Part shown: in pieces, positions 54,685 to 64,000 of the stretch | Layout: the number at the start of each line of letters is the position of its first letter | Position numbering within the stretch: position 1 is the first letter of the stretch | From: Diplolepis rosae | Taxonomy: Eukaryota; Arthropoda; Insecta; Hymenoptera; Diplolepididae | Reading direction: 5' to 3' | Assembly: GCA_030998225.1 (NCBI GenBank) | Contig: JAPYXD010000715.1 | Location: 1,426,001 to 1,490,000 of the forward strand | DNA: 64,000 bases | Made by a program: the position numbers and the translations under genes | The notes under the pieces: model-generated | What the model was told of the DNA's origin: nothing | Database searches by the model: none | Seen by the model: the letters and a program-made list of their open reading frames with translations, nothing else

Positions 54685-54806
54685 TTTTAATTACTTATTT
54701 TACAATAAACGATAGACAACTTATACTGAACTAAATAAATTGCTGATTGTTTAATTAAACTTCGTAACAAACAACTCCAACACCGAACTAAGATGATTGC
54801 TCAATG
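54685..54806 (+). repeat. Divergent dimer 15
   Basis: Same 122-bp dimer. Variants are TATTTT, TAACAAAC and AAACTTCG downstream, plus the rare CACCGAAC shared only with dimer 17. Confidence 0.9.
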
Positions 54807-56519
54807 TTAAGTGAAACTTCGTAATAATCAGACAAGAACCAACACTGAACTAAAATGATTGCTCAATGTTTAAACAAAACTTCGAAATAATCTAACAAAT
54901 TTCAACACTGAACTAAGATGATTGCTCAATGTTAAATAAAACTTCAAAATAATCAAACAAACTTCAACACTGAACTAAAATGATTGTTGCTCAATGTTTA
55001 AATAAAACTTCGAAATAATCAAACAAACTTCAACACTGAACTAAAATGATTGCTCAATGTTAAATAAAACTTCGAAATAATCAAACGAACTTCAACAGTG
55101 AACTAAAATGATTGCTCAATGTTTAAATAAAACTTCGAAATAATCAAACAATCTTCAACACTGAACTAAGATGATTGCTCAATGTTAAATAAAACTTCGT
55201 AATAATCAGACAAGAACCAACACTAAACTAGAATGATTGCTCAATGTTTAAACAAAACTTCGAAATAATCTAAAAACTTCAACACTGAACTAAGATGATT
55301 GCTCAATGTTAAGTGAAACTTCGTAATAATCAGACAAGAACCAACACTGAACTAAAATGATTGCTCAATGTTTAAACAAAACTTCGAAATAATCTAACAA
55401 ATTTCAACACTGAACTAAGATGATTGCTCAATGTTAAATAAAACTTCAAAATAATCAAACAAACTTCAACACTGAACTAAAATGATTGTTGCTCAATGTT
55501 TAAACAAAACTTCGAAATAATCTAACAAACTTCAACACTGAACTAAGATGATTGCTCAATGTTAAATAAAACTTCGAAATAATCAAACGAACTTCAACAG
55601 TGAACTAAAATGATTGCTCAATGTTTAAACAAAACTTCGAAATAATCTAACAAACTTCAACACTGAACTAAGATGATTGCTCAATGTTAAATAAAACTTC
55701 GTAATAATCAGACAAGAACCAACACTAAACTAGAATGATTGCTCAAGGTTTAAACAAAACTTCGAAATAATCTAAAAACTTCAACACTGAACTAAGATGA
55801 TTCCTCAATGTTAAATAAAACTTCGTAATAATCAGACAAAAACAACACTGAACTAACATGATTGCTCAATGTTAAATAAAACTTCGTAATAATCAGACAA
55901 AACCAACACTGAACTAAGATGAATTGCTCAATGTTTAAATAAAACTTCGAAATAATCAAACAAACTTCAACACTGAACTAAGATGATTGCTCAATGTTAA
56001 ATAAAACTTCGTAATAATCAGACAAGAAACAACACTGAACTAAAATGATTGCTCAATGTTTAAACAAAACTTCGAAATAATCTAACAAACTTCAACACTG
56101 AACTAAGATGATTGCTCAATGTTTAAATAAAACTTCAAAATAATCAAACAAACTTCAACACTGAACTAAATTGATTGTTGCTCAATGTTTAAATAAAACT
56201 TCGAAATAATCAAACAAACTTCAACACTGAACTAAGATGATTGCTCAATGTTAAATAAAACTTCGTAATAATCAGACAAGAAACAACACTGAACTAAAAT
56301 GATTGCTCAATGTTTAAACAAAACTTCGAAATAATCTAACAAACTTCAACACTGAACTAAGATGATTGCTCAATGTTTAAATAAAACTTCAAAATAATCA
56401 AACAAACCTCAACACTGAACTAAAATGATTGTTGCTCAATGTTTAAATAAAACTTCGAAATAATCAAACAAACTTCAACACTGAACTAAGATGATTGCTC
56501 AATGTTAAATAAAACTTCG

Positions 56520-57900
56520 TAATAATCAGACAAGAACCAACACTGAACTAAAATGAATGCTCAATGTTTAAACAAAACTTCGAAATAATCTAACAAACTT
56601 CAACACTGAACTAAGATGATTGCTCAATGTTAAATAAAACTTCGAAATAATCAAACGAACTTCAACACTGAACTAACATGATTGCTCAATGTTTAAATAA
56701 AACTTCGAAATAATCAAACAAGAACCAACACTGAACTAGAATGATTGCTTAATGTTTAAACAAAACTTCGAAATAATCTAACAAACTTCAACACTGAACT
56801 AAGATGATTGCTCAATGTTAAATAAAACTTCGTAATAATAAGACAAGAACCAACACTAAACTAGAATGATTGCTCAATGTTTAAACAAAACTTCGTAATA
56901 ATCAGACAAGACCCAACATTGAACTAAAATGATTGCCCAATGTTTAAACAAAACTTCGAAATAATCTAACAAACTTCAACACTGAACTAAGATGATTGCT
57001 CAATGTTAAATAAAACTTCGTAATAATCACACAAGAACCAACATTGAACTAAAATGATTGCTCAATGTTTAAATAAAGCTTCGAAATAATCAAACAAACT
57101 TCAACACTGAACTAAGATAATTGCTCAATGTTAAATAAAACTTCGTAATAATCAGACAAGAACCAACACTGAACTAAAATGATTGCTCAATGTTTAAACA
57201 AAACTTCGAAATCATCTAACAAACTTCAACACTGAACTAAGATGATTGCTCAATGTTAAATAAAACTTCGTAATAATCACACAAGAACCAACATTGAACT
57301 AAAATGATTGCTCAATGTTTAAATAAAGCTTCGAAATAATCAAACAAACTTCAACACTGAACTAAGATAATTGCTCAATGTTAAATAAAACTTCGTAATA
57401 ATCAGACAAGAACCAACACTGAACTAAAATGATTGCTCAATGTTTAAACAAAACTTCGAAATAATCTAACAAACTTCAACACTGAACTAAGATGATTGCT
57501 CAATGTTGAATAAAACTTCGAAATAATCAACAGAACTTCAACACTGAACTAAAATGATTGCTCAATGTTTAAATAAAACTTCGAAATAATCTAACAAACT
57601 TCAACACTGAACTAAGATGATTGCTCAATGTTAAATAAAACTTCGTAATAATCAGACAAGAACCAACATTGAACTAAAATGATTGCTCAATGTTTAAACA
57701 AAACTTCGAAATTATCTAACAAACTTCAACACTGAACTAAGATGATTGCTCAATGTTAAATAAAACTTCGTAATAATCACACAAGAACCAACATTGAACT
57801 AAAATGATTGCTCAATGTTTAAATAAAGCTTCGAAATAATCAAACAAACTTCAACACTGAACTAAGATGATTGCTCAATGTTAAATAAAACTTCGTAATA
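56520..57900 (+). repeat. Block with chimeric monomer and 250-bp four-monomer units, copy 1
   Basis: CTAACATG at 56,673 is followed by a monomer that starts as CGAAATAATCAAAC and ends as AAGAACCAACAC, then by GCTTAATG, GTAATAATAAGAC and ACCCAACATTG (56,911). After that, GTAATAATCACAC monomers recur at 57,021, 57,271 and 57,771, at steps of 250 and 500 bp. This is the same four-monomer subfamily as at 24.6-28 kb. Confidence 0.8.
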
Positions 57901-57909
57901 ATCAGACAA

Positions 57910-59140
57910 GAACCAACACTGAACTAAAATGAATGCTCAATGTTTAAACAAAACTTCGAAATAATCTAACAAACTTCAACACTGAACTAAGATGATTGCT
58001 CAATGTTAAATAAAACTTCGAAATAATCAAACGAACTTCAACACTGAACTAACATGATTGCTCAATGTTTAAATAAAACTTCGAAATAATCAAACAAGAA
58101 CCAACACTGAACTAGAATGATTGCTTAATGTTTAAACAAAACTTCGAAATAATCTAACAAACTTCAACACTGAACTAAGATGATTGCTCAATGTTAAATA
58201 AAACTTCGTAATAATAAGACAAGAACCAACACTGAACTAAAATGAATGCTCAATGTTTGAACAAAACTTCGAAATAATCTAACAAACTTCAACACTGAAC
58301 TAAGATGATTGCTCAATGTTAAATAAAACTTCGAAATAATCAAACGAACTTCAACACTGAACTAACATGATTGCTCAATGTTTAAATAAAACTTCGAAAT
58401 AATCAAACAAGAACCAACACTGAACTAGAATGATTGCTTAATGTTTAAACAAAACTTCGAAATAATCTAACAAACTTCAACACTGAACTAAGATGATTGC
58501 TCAATGTTAAATAAAACTTCGTAATAATAAGACAAGAACCAACACTAAACTAGAATGATTGCTCAATGTTTAAACAAAACTTCGTAATAATCAGACAAGA
58601 CCCAACATTGAACTAAAATGATTGCCCAATGTTTAAACAAAACTTCGAAATAATCTAACAAACTTCAACACTGAACTAAGATGATTGCTCAATGTTAAAT
58701 AAAACTTCGTAATAATCAGACAAGAACCAACATTGAACTAAAATGATTGCTCAATGTTTAAACAAAACTTCGAAATTATCTAACAAACTTCAACACTGAA
58801 CTAAGATGATTGCTCAATGTTAAATAAAACTTCGTAATAATCACACAAGAACCAACATTGAACTAAAATGATTGCTCAATGTTTAAATAAAGCTTCGAAA
58901 TAATCAAACAAACTTCAACACTGAACTAAGATAATTGCTCAATGTTAAATAAAACTTCGTAATAATCAGACAAGAACCAACACTGAACTAAAATGATTGC
59001 TCAATGTTTAAACAAAACTTCGAAATAATCTAACAAACTTCAACACTGAACTAAGATGATTGCTCAATGTTGAATAAAACTTCGAAATAATCAACAGAAC
59101 TTCAACACTGAACTAAAATGATTGCTCAATGTTTAAATAA
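57910..59140 (+). repeat. Copy 2 of the 56.5-kb block, with a 313-bp five-monomer duplication
   Basis: CTAACATG recurs at 58,049 and 58,362, 313 bp apart (about five monomers). From the second of these the order follows the 56,520 block at an offset of 1,689 bp (56,673/58,362; ACCCAACATTG 56,911/58,600). It then rejoins the GTAATAATCACAC module at 58,835. Confidence 0.8.
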
Positions 59141-59404
59141 ACTTCAAGGTAATCAAACGAACTTCAACACTGAACTAAAATGATTGCTCAATGTTTAAAC
59201 AAAACTTCGTAATAATCAGACAAGAACCAACATTGAACTAAAATGATTGCTCAATGCTAAATAAAACTTCGAAATAATCAAACAAACCTCAACACTGAAC
59301 TAAAATGATTGTTGCTCAATGTTTAAATAAAACTTCGTAATAATCAAACGAACTTCAACGCTAAACTACGATGATTGCTCAATGTTTCTAAAACTTCGTA
59401 ATAA

Positions 59405-59444
59405 ACAGACAATAACCAACACTGAACCACAACGAGTGCACAAC
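59405..59444 (+). other. Substitution burst, T lost
   Basis: Eight changes in 40 bp, six of them replacing a T: for example AATGATTGCTCAATG becomes AACGAGTGCACAACG. The equivalent monomer of the 508-bp module is normal at the other five sites. Confidence 0.75.
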
Positions 59445-59762
59445 GTTTAAACAAAACTTCGAAATAATCTAACAAACTTCAACACTGAACTAAGATGATT
59501 GCTCAATGTTAAATAAAACTTCGTAATAATCAGACAAGAACCACCACTGAACTAGAATGATTGCTCAATGTTTAAACAAAACTTCGAAATAATCAAACGA
59601 ACTTCAACACTGAACTAAAATGATTGCTCAATGCTTCAACAAAACTTCGATATAATCAAACAAACTTCAACACTGAAATAAAATGATTGTTGCTCAATGT
59701 TTAAATAAAACTTCGAAATAATCAAACAAACTTCAACACTAAACTAAAATGATTGCTCAATG

Positions 59763-59884
59763 TTTTAATTACTTATTTTACAATAAACGATAGACAACTT
59801 ATACTGAACTAAATAAATTGCTGATTGTTTAATTAAACTTCGTAATAAACAACTCCAACACTGAACTAAGATGATTGCTCAATG
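59763..59884 (+). repeat. Divergent dimer 16
   Basis: Same 122-bp dimer. Variants are TATTTT, TAATAAAC and AAACTCCG downstream. It pairs with dimer 14 in the 7.42-kb duplication. Confidence 0.9.
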
Positions 59885-60324
59885 TTAAGTGAAACTCCGT
59901 AATAATCAGACAAGAACCAACACTGAACTAAAATGATTGCTCAATGTTTAAACAAAACTTCGAAATAATCTAACAAATTTCAACACTGAACTAAGATGAT
60001 TGCTCAATGTTAAATAAAACTTCAAAATAATCAAACAAACTTCAACACTGAACTAAAATGATTGTTGCTCAATGTTTAAATAAAACATCGAAATAATCAA
60101 ACAAACTTCAACACTGAACTAAAATGATTGCTCAATGTTAAATAAAACTTCGAAATAATCAAACGAACTTCAACAGTGAACTAAAATGATTGCTCAATGT
60201 TTAAATAAAACTTCGAAATAATCAAACAATCTTCAACACTGAACTAAGATGATTGCTCAATGTTAAATAAAACTTCGTAATAATCAGACAAGAACCAACA
60301 CTAAATTAGAATGATTGCTCAATG

Positions 60325-60349
60325 TTTAAACTAGAATGATTGCTCAATG
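60325..60349 (+). repeat. 25-bp partial monomer, duplicated copy
   Basis: The same remnant as at 52,905-52,929, 7,420 bp downstream, also preceded by the rare CTAAATTAG variant. Two independent origins are unlikely, so it tags the duplication of the surrounding block. Confidence 0.9.
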
Positions 60350-61223
60350 TTTAAACAAAACTTCGAAATAATCTAAAAACTTCAACACTGAACTAAGATG
60401 ATTGCTCAATGTTAAGTGAAACTTCGTAATAATCAGACAAGAACCAACACTGAACTAAAATGATTGCTCAATGTTTAAACAAAACTTCGAAATAATCTAA
60501 CAAATTTCAACACTGAACTAAGATGATTGCTCAATGTGAAATAAAACTTCAAAATAATCAAACAAACTTCAACACTGAACTAAAATGATTGTTGCTCAAT
60601 GTTTAAACAAAACTTCGAAATAATCTAACAAACTTCAACACTGAACTAAGATGATTGCTCAATGTTAAATAAAACTTCGAAATAATCAAACGAACTTCAA
60701 CAGTGAACTAAAATGATTGCTCAATGTTTAAATAAAACTTCGAAATAATCAAACAATCTTCAACACTGAACTAAGATGATTGCTCAATGTTAAATAAAAC
60801 TTCGTAATAATCAGACAAGAACCAACACTAAACTAGAATGATTGCTCAATGTTTAAACAAAACTTCGAAATAATCTAAAAACTTCAACACTGAACTAAGA
60901 TGATTGCTCAATGTTAAATAAAACTTCGTAATAATCAGACAAGAACCAACACTGAACTAAAACGATTGCTCAATGTTAAATAAAACTTCGTAATAATCAG
61001 ACAAGAACCAACACTGAACTAAGATGATTGCTCAATGTTAAATAAAACTTCGAAATAATCAAACGAACTTCAACACTGAACTAAAATGATTGCTCAATGT
61101 TTAAACAAAACTTCGAAATAATCTAACAAACTTCAACGCTGAACTAAGATGATTGCTCAATGTTTCTAAAACTTCGTAATAATCAGACAAGAACCAACAC
61201 TGAACTAGAATGATTGCTCAATG

Positions 61224-61268
61224 GTTAAACAAAAATACGAAATAATAAAACAAACTACAAAAATGAAA
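61224..61268 (+). other. Substitution burst, A-biased
   Basis: Ten changes in 45 bp against the paralogue near 53,805, nine of them C or T to A: for example AAAACTTCG becomes AAAAATACG and CACTGAAC becomes AAATGAAA. Confidence 0.8.
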
Positions 61269-62103
61269 TAAGATGATTGCTCAATGTTAAATTAAACTTC
61301 GTAATAATCAGACAAGAACCAACACTGAACTAAAATGATTGCTCAATGTTTAAATAAAACTTCGAAATAATCAAACGAACTTCAACACTGAACTAAGTTG
61401 ATTGCTCAATGTTTCTAAAACTTCGTAATAATCAGACAAGAACCAACACTGAACTAGAATGATTGCTCAATGTTTAAACAAAACTTCGAAATAATCTAAC
61501 AAACTTCAACACTGAACTAAGATGATTGCTCCATGTTAAATAAAACTTCGTAATAATCAGACAAGAACCAACATTGAACTAAAATGATTGCTCAATGCTA
61601 AATAAAACTTCGAAATAATCAAACAAACCTCAACACTGAACTAAAATGATTGTTGCTCAATGTTTAAATAAAACTTCGTAATAATAAAACGAACTTCAAC
61701 GCTAAACTAAGATGATTGCTCAATGTTTCTAAAACTTCGTAATAATCAGACAAGAAACAACACTGAACTAGAATGATTGCTCAATGTTTAAACAAAACTT
61801 CGAAATAATCTAACAAACTTCAACACTGAACTAAGATGATTGCTCAATGTTAAATAAAACTTCGTAATAATCAGACAAGAACCAACACTGAACTAAAATG
61901 ATTGCTCAATGTTTAAATAAAACTTCGAAATAATCAAACGAACTTCAACACTGAACTGAAATGATTGCTCAATGTTTAAATAAAACTTCGAAATAATCAA
62001 ACAAACTTCAACACTGAAATAAAATGATTGTTGCTCAATGTTTAAATAAAACTTCGAAATAATCAAACAAACTTCAACACTAAACTAAAATGATTGCTCA
62101 ATG

Positions 62104-62225
62104 TTTTAATTACTTATTTTACAATAAACGATAGACAACTTATACTGAACTAAATAAATTGCTGATTGTTTAATTAAACTTCGTAACAAACAACTCCAAC
62201 ACCGAACTAAGATGATTGCTCAATG
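62104..62225 (+). repeat. Divergent dimer 17
   Basis: Same 122-bp dimer. Variants are TATTTT, TAACAAAC and AAACTTCG downstream, with CACCGAAC. It pairs with dimer 15. Confidence 0.9.
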
Positions 62226-64000
62226 TTAAGTGAAACTTCGTAATAATCAGACAAGAACCAACACTGAACTAAAATGATTGCTCAATGTTTAAACAAAACT
62301 TCGAAATAATCTAACAAATTTCAACACTGAACTAAGATGATTGCTCAATGTTAAATAAAACTTCAAAATAATCAAACAAACTTCAACACTGAACTAAAAT
62401 GATTGTTGCTCAATGTTTAAATAAAACTTCGAAATAATCAAACAAACTTCAACACTGAACTAAAATGATTGCTCAATGTTAAATAAAACTTCGAAATAAT
62501 CAAACGAACTTCAACAGTGAACTAAAATGATTGCTCAATGTTTAAATAAAACTTCGAAATAATCAAACAATCTTCAACACTGAACTAAGATGATTGCTCA
62601 ATGTTAAATAAAACTTCGTAATAATCAGACAAGAACCAACACTAAACTAGAATGATTGCTCAATGTTTAAACAAAACTTCGAAATAATCTAAAAACTTCA
62701 ACACTGAACTAAGATGATTGCTCAATGTTAAGTGAAACTTCGTAATAATCAGACAAGAACCAACACTGAACTAAAATGATTGCTCAATGTTTAAACAAAA
62801 CTTCGAAATAATCTAACAAATTTCAACACTGAACTAAGATGATTGCTCAATGTTAAATAAAACTTCAAAATAATCAAACAAACTTCAACACTGAACTAAA
62901 ATGATTGTTGCTCAATGTTTAAACAAAACTTCGAAATAATCTAACAAACTTCAACACTGAACTAAGATGATTGCTCAATGTTAAATAAAACTTCGAAATA
63001 ATCAAACGAACTTCAACAGTGAACTAAAAATGATTGCTCAATGTTTAAACAAAACTTCGAAATAATCTAACAAACTTCAACACTGAACTAAGATGATTGC
63101 TCAATGTTAAATAAAACTTCGTAATAATCAGACAAGAACCAACACTAAACTAGAATGATTGCTCAATGTTTAAACAAAACTTCGAAATAATCTAAAAACG
63201 TCAACACTGAACTAAGATGATTGCTCAATGTTAAATAAAACTTCGTAATAATCAGACAAGAACCAACACTGAACTAAAATGATTGCTCAATGTTAAATAA
63301 AACTTCGTAATAATCAGACAAAACCAACACTGAACTAAGATGATTGCTCAATGTTAAATAAAACTTCGAAATAATCAAACGAACTTCAACACTGAACTAA
63401 AATGATTGCTCAATGTTGAATAAAACTTCGTAATAATCAGACAAGAAACAACACTGAACTAAAATGATTGCTCAATGTTTAAACAAAACTTCGAAATAAT
63501 CTAACAAACTTCAACACTGAACTAAGATGATTGCTCAATGTTTAAATAAAACTTCAAAATAATCAAACAAACCTCAACACTGAACTAAAATGATGGCTCA
63601 ATGTTTAAATAAAACTTCAAAATAATCAAACAAACTTCAACACTGAGCCAAGATGATTGCTCAATGTTAAATAAAACTTCGTAATAATCAGACAAGAAAC
63701 AACACTGAACTAAAATGATTGCTCAATGTTTAAACAAAACTTCGAAATAATCTAACAAACTTCAACACTGAACTAAGATGATTGCTCAATGTTTAAATAA
63801 AACTTCAAAATAATCAAACAAACCTCAACACTAAACTAAAATGATTGTTGCTCAATGTTTAAATAAAACTTCGAAATAATCAAACAAACTTCAACACTGA
63901 ACTAAGATGATTGCTCAATGTTAAATAAAACTTCGTAATAATCAGACAAGAACCAACACTGAACTAAAATGAATGCTCAATGTTTAAACAAAACTTCGAA

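Larger units (their letters stand above)
52339..55920 (+). repeat. 3.6-kb duplicated segment, copy 1 (partner 59,763-63,335)
   Basis: Offsets are 7,424 at the first dimer, 7,420 at the partial monomer (52,905 and 60,325) and 7,419 at the second dimer (54,685 and 62,104). The last step is explained by one extra base near 54,206 (AAACAAGACCTC against AAACAAACCTC). Near 52,510-52,620 the two copies use different monomers, so one has been partly converted. The shared CACCGAAC variant in the second dimer supports recent common descent. Confidence 0.85.
59763..63335 (+). repeat. 3.6-kb duplicated segment, copy 2 (partner 52,339-55,920)
   Basis: Follows copy 1 marker by marker, including the 25-bp partial monomer and CACCGAAC. 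It carries a private burst of ten substitutions at 61,224-61,268, where copy 1 (near 53,805) is a normal monomer. An extra A near 63,029 is also private. Confidence 0.85.
1..64000 (+). repeat. Tandem satellite array, ~62-63 bp monomer, spans the window
   Basis: The same unit recurs without a break from the first to the last base. A common copy starts TTAAATAAAACTTCG, continues through AATAATCAAAC and AACTTCAACACTGAAC, and ends GATTGCTCAATG, giving 62 bp and 17 G/C bases (27%). An extra T at the start gives 63 bp, GATTGTTGCTC adds 3 bp, TTTCTAAAACTTCG copies are 60 bp, and CAGACAAAAACAAC copies are 61 bp. Two copies, often one with CTAAGATG and one with CTAAAATG, make a base dimer of about 125 bp. 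All copies point the same way and both window ends fall inside the array, so its true size is unknown. Every reading frame is soon closed by TAA or TGA within the unit. A eukaryotic heterochromatic satellite is the natural reading; the family and species are not recognised. Confidence 0.98.
48261..64000 (+). repeat. Region C: divergent-dimer HOR domain, second occurrence
   Basis: Divergent dimers return at 49,392, 52,339, 54,685, 59,763 and 62,104, spaced 2,947, 2,346, 5,078 and 2,341 bp. Each is preceded by the same module starting at a TGCTAAATAAAAC monomer 508 bp upstream (509 at 54,685, because of one inserted base). The spacing is longer and less regular than in region A, so region C is a related but distinct HOR arrangement. 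Confidence 0.85.

Noticed and set aside
1..64000. CRISPR array
   Set aside because: The repeats are directly abutting variants of one another with no unique spacers, and there is no cas gene. The size and HOR structure fit a eukaryotic satellite.
1..64000. CENP-B-box-like motif (TTCG, then A five bases on, then C) in each monomer
   Set aside because: The monomer matches TTCG-N4-A-N2-C but lacks the GGG that completes the box core. The partial match is weak and expected in a short repeat containing TTCG and many A bases.
1..64000. AATAAA hexamers and TATA-like TTAAATAA in most monomers
   Set aside because: In a 27% G+C repeat these arise by composition. Nothing gene-like accompanies them, so I do not call promoters or polyadenylation sites.
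1..64000. Telomeric repeat, rDNA, tRNA or replication origin
   Set aside because: No telomere-type short repeat, no rRNA- or tRNA-like segment and no isolated AT-rich element distinct from the satellite was seen.

Overview
The whole window is one uninterrupted tandem satellite array. From base 1 to base 64,000 it consists of head-to-tail copies of an AT-rich monomer of about 62-63 bp (27% G+C by counting one consensus copy), roughly 1,030 copies by division. All copies read in the same orientation. I see no gene, RNA gene, transposon, unique spacer or non-satellite base anywhere. The size, the single-family content and the layered higher-order repeats (HORs) point to eukaryotic heterochromatin (centromeric, pericentromeric, subtelomeric or B-chromosome type) from a long-read assembly. 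I do not recognise the satellite family and cannot name the species.

A typical monomer starts TTAAATAAAACTTCG and ends GATTGCTCAATG. Subtypes differ in the middle: CGAAATAATCAAAC, CGAAATAATCTAAC, CGTAATAATCAGAC, CAAAATAATCAAAC or CGCAATAATC. Lengths are 60, 61, 62, 63, 65 and 66 bp, with 57- and 65-bp members in a divergent dimer. Subtypes tend to alternate, so the effective base period is a dimer of about 125 bp, and many larger periods are near whole numbers of monomers.

Layout. (A) About 1-11.1 kb: regular HORs of 1.63-1.64 kb (about 26 monomers), sometimes extended by a 0.57-kb nine-monomer piece, each anchored by one 122-bp divergent dimer. (A') About 11.1-21 kb: a mixed zone with 61-bp monomers and a 2.8-kb segment present twice (11.9-14.7 and 16.0-18.8 kb). 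(B) About 21-48.3 kb: rich in the CGCAATAAT subtype, with no divergent dimer from 16,089 to 49,391. It is built of overlapping duplications of 0.25, 0.57, 1.0, 2.1-2.6 and 4.5-5 kb. (C) About 48.3-64 kb: divergent-dimer HORs return, including a block of about 3.6 kb repeated 7.42 kb downstream.

Nothing here encodes a protein. What can be read is the history: unequal exchange in whole-monomer steps, recombination between dimer haplotypes, CpG/CpA alternation at fixed sites, and short bursts of base-biased substitutions inside otherwise near-identical copies. Each monomer also carries an imperfect 10-bp dyad that becomes perfect in a minor variant. I found no convincing new functional system; the dyad and the base-biased patches most deserve a second look.
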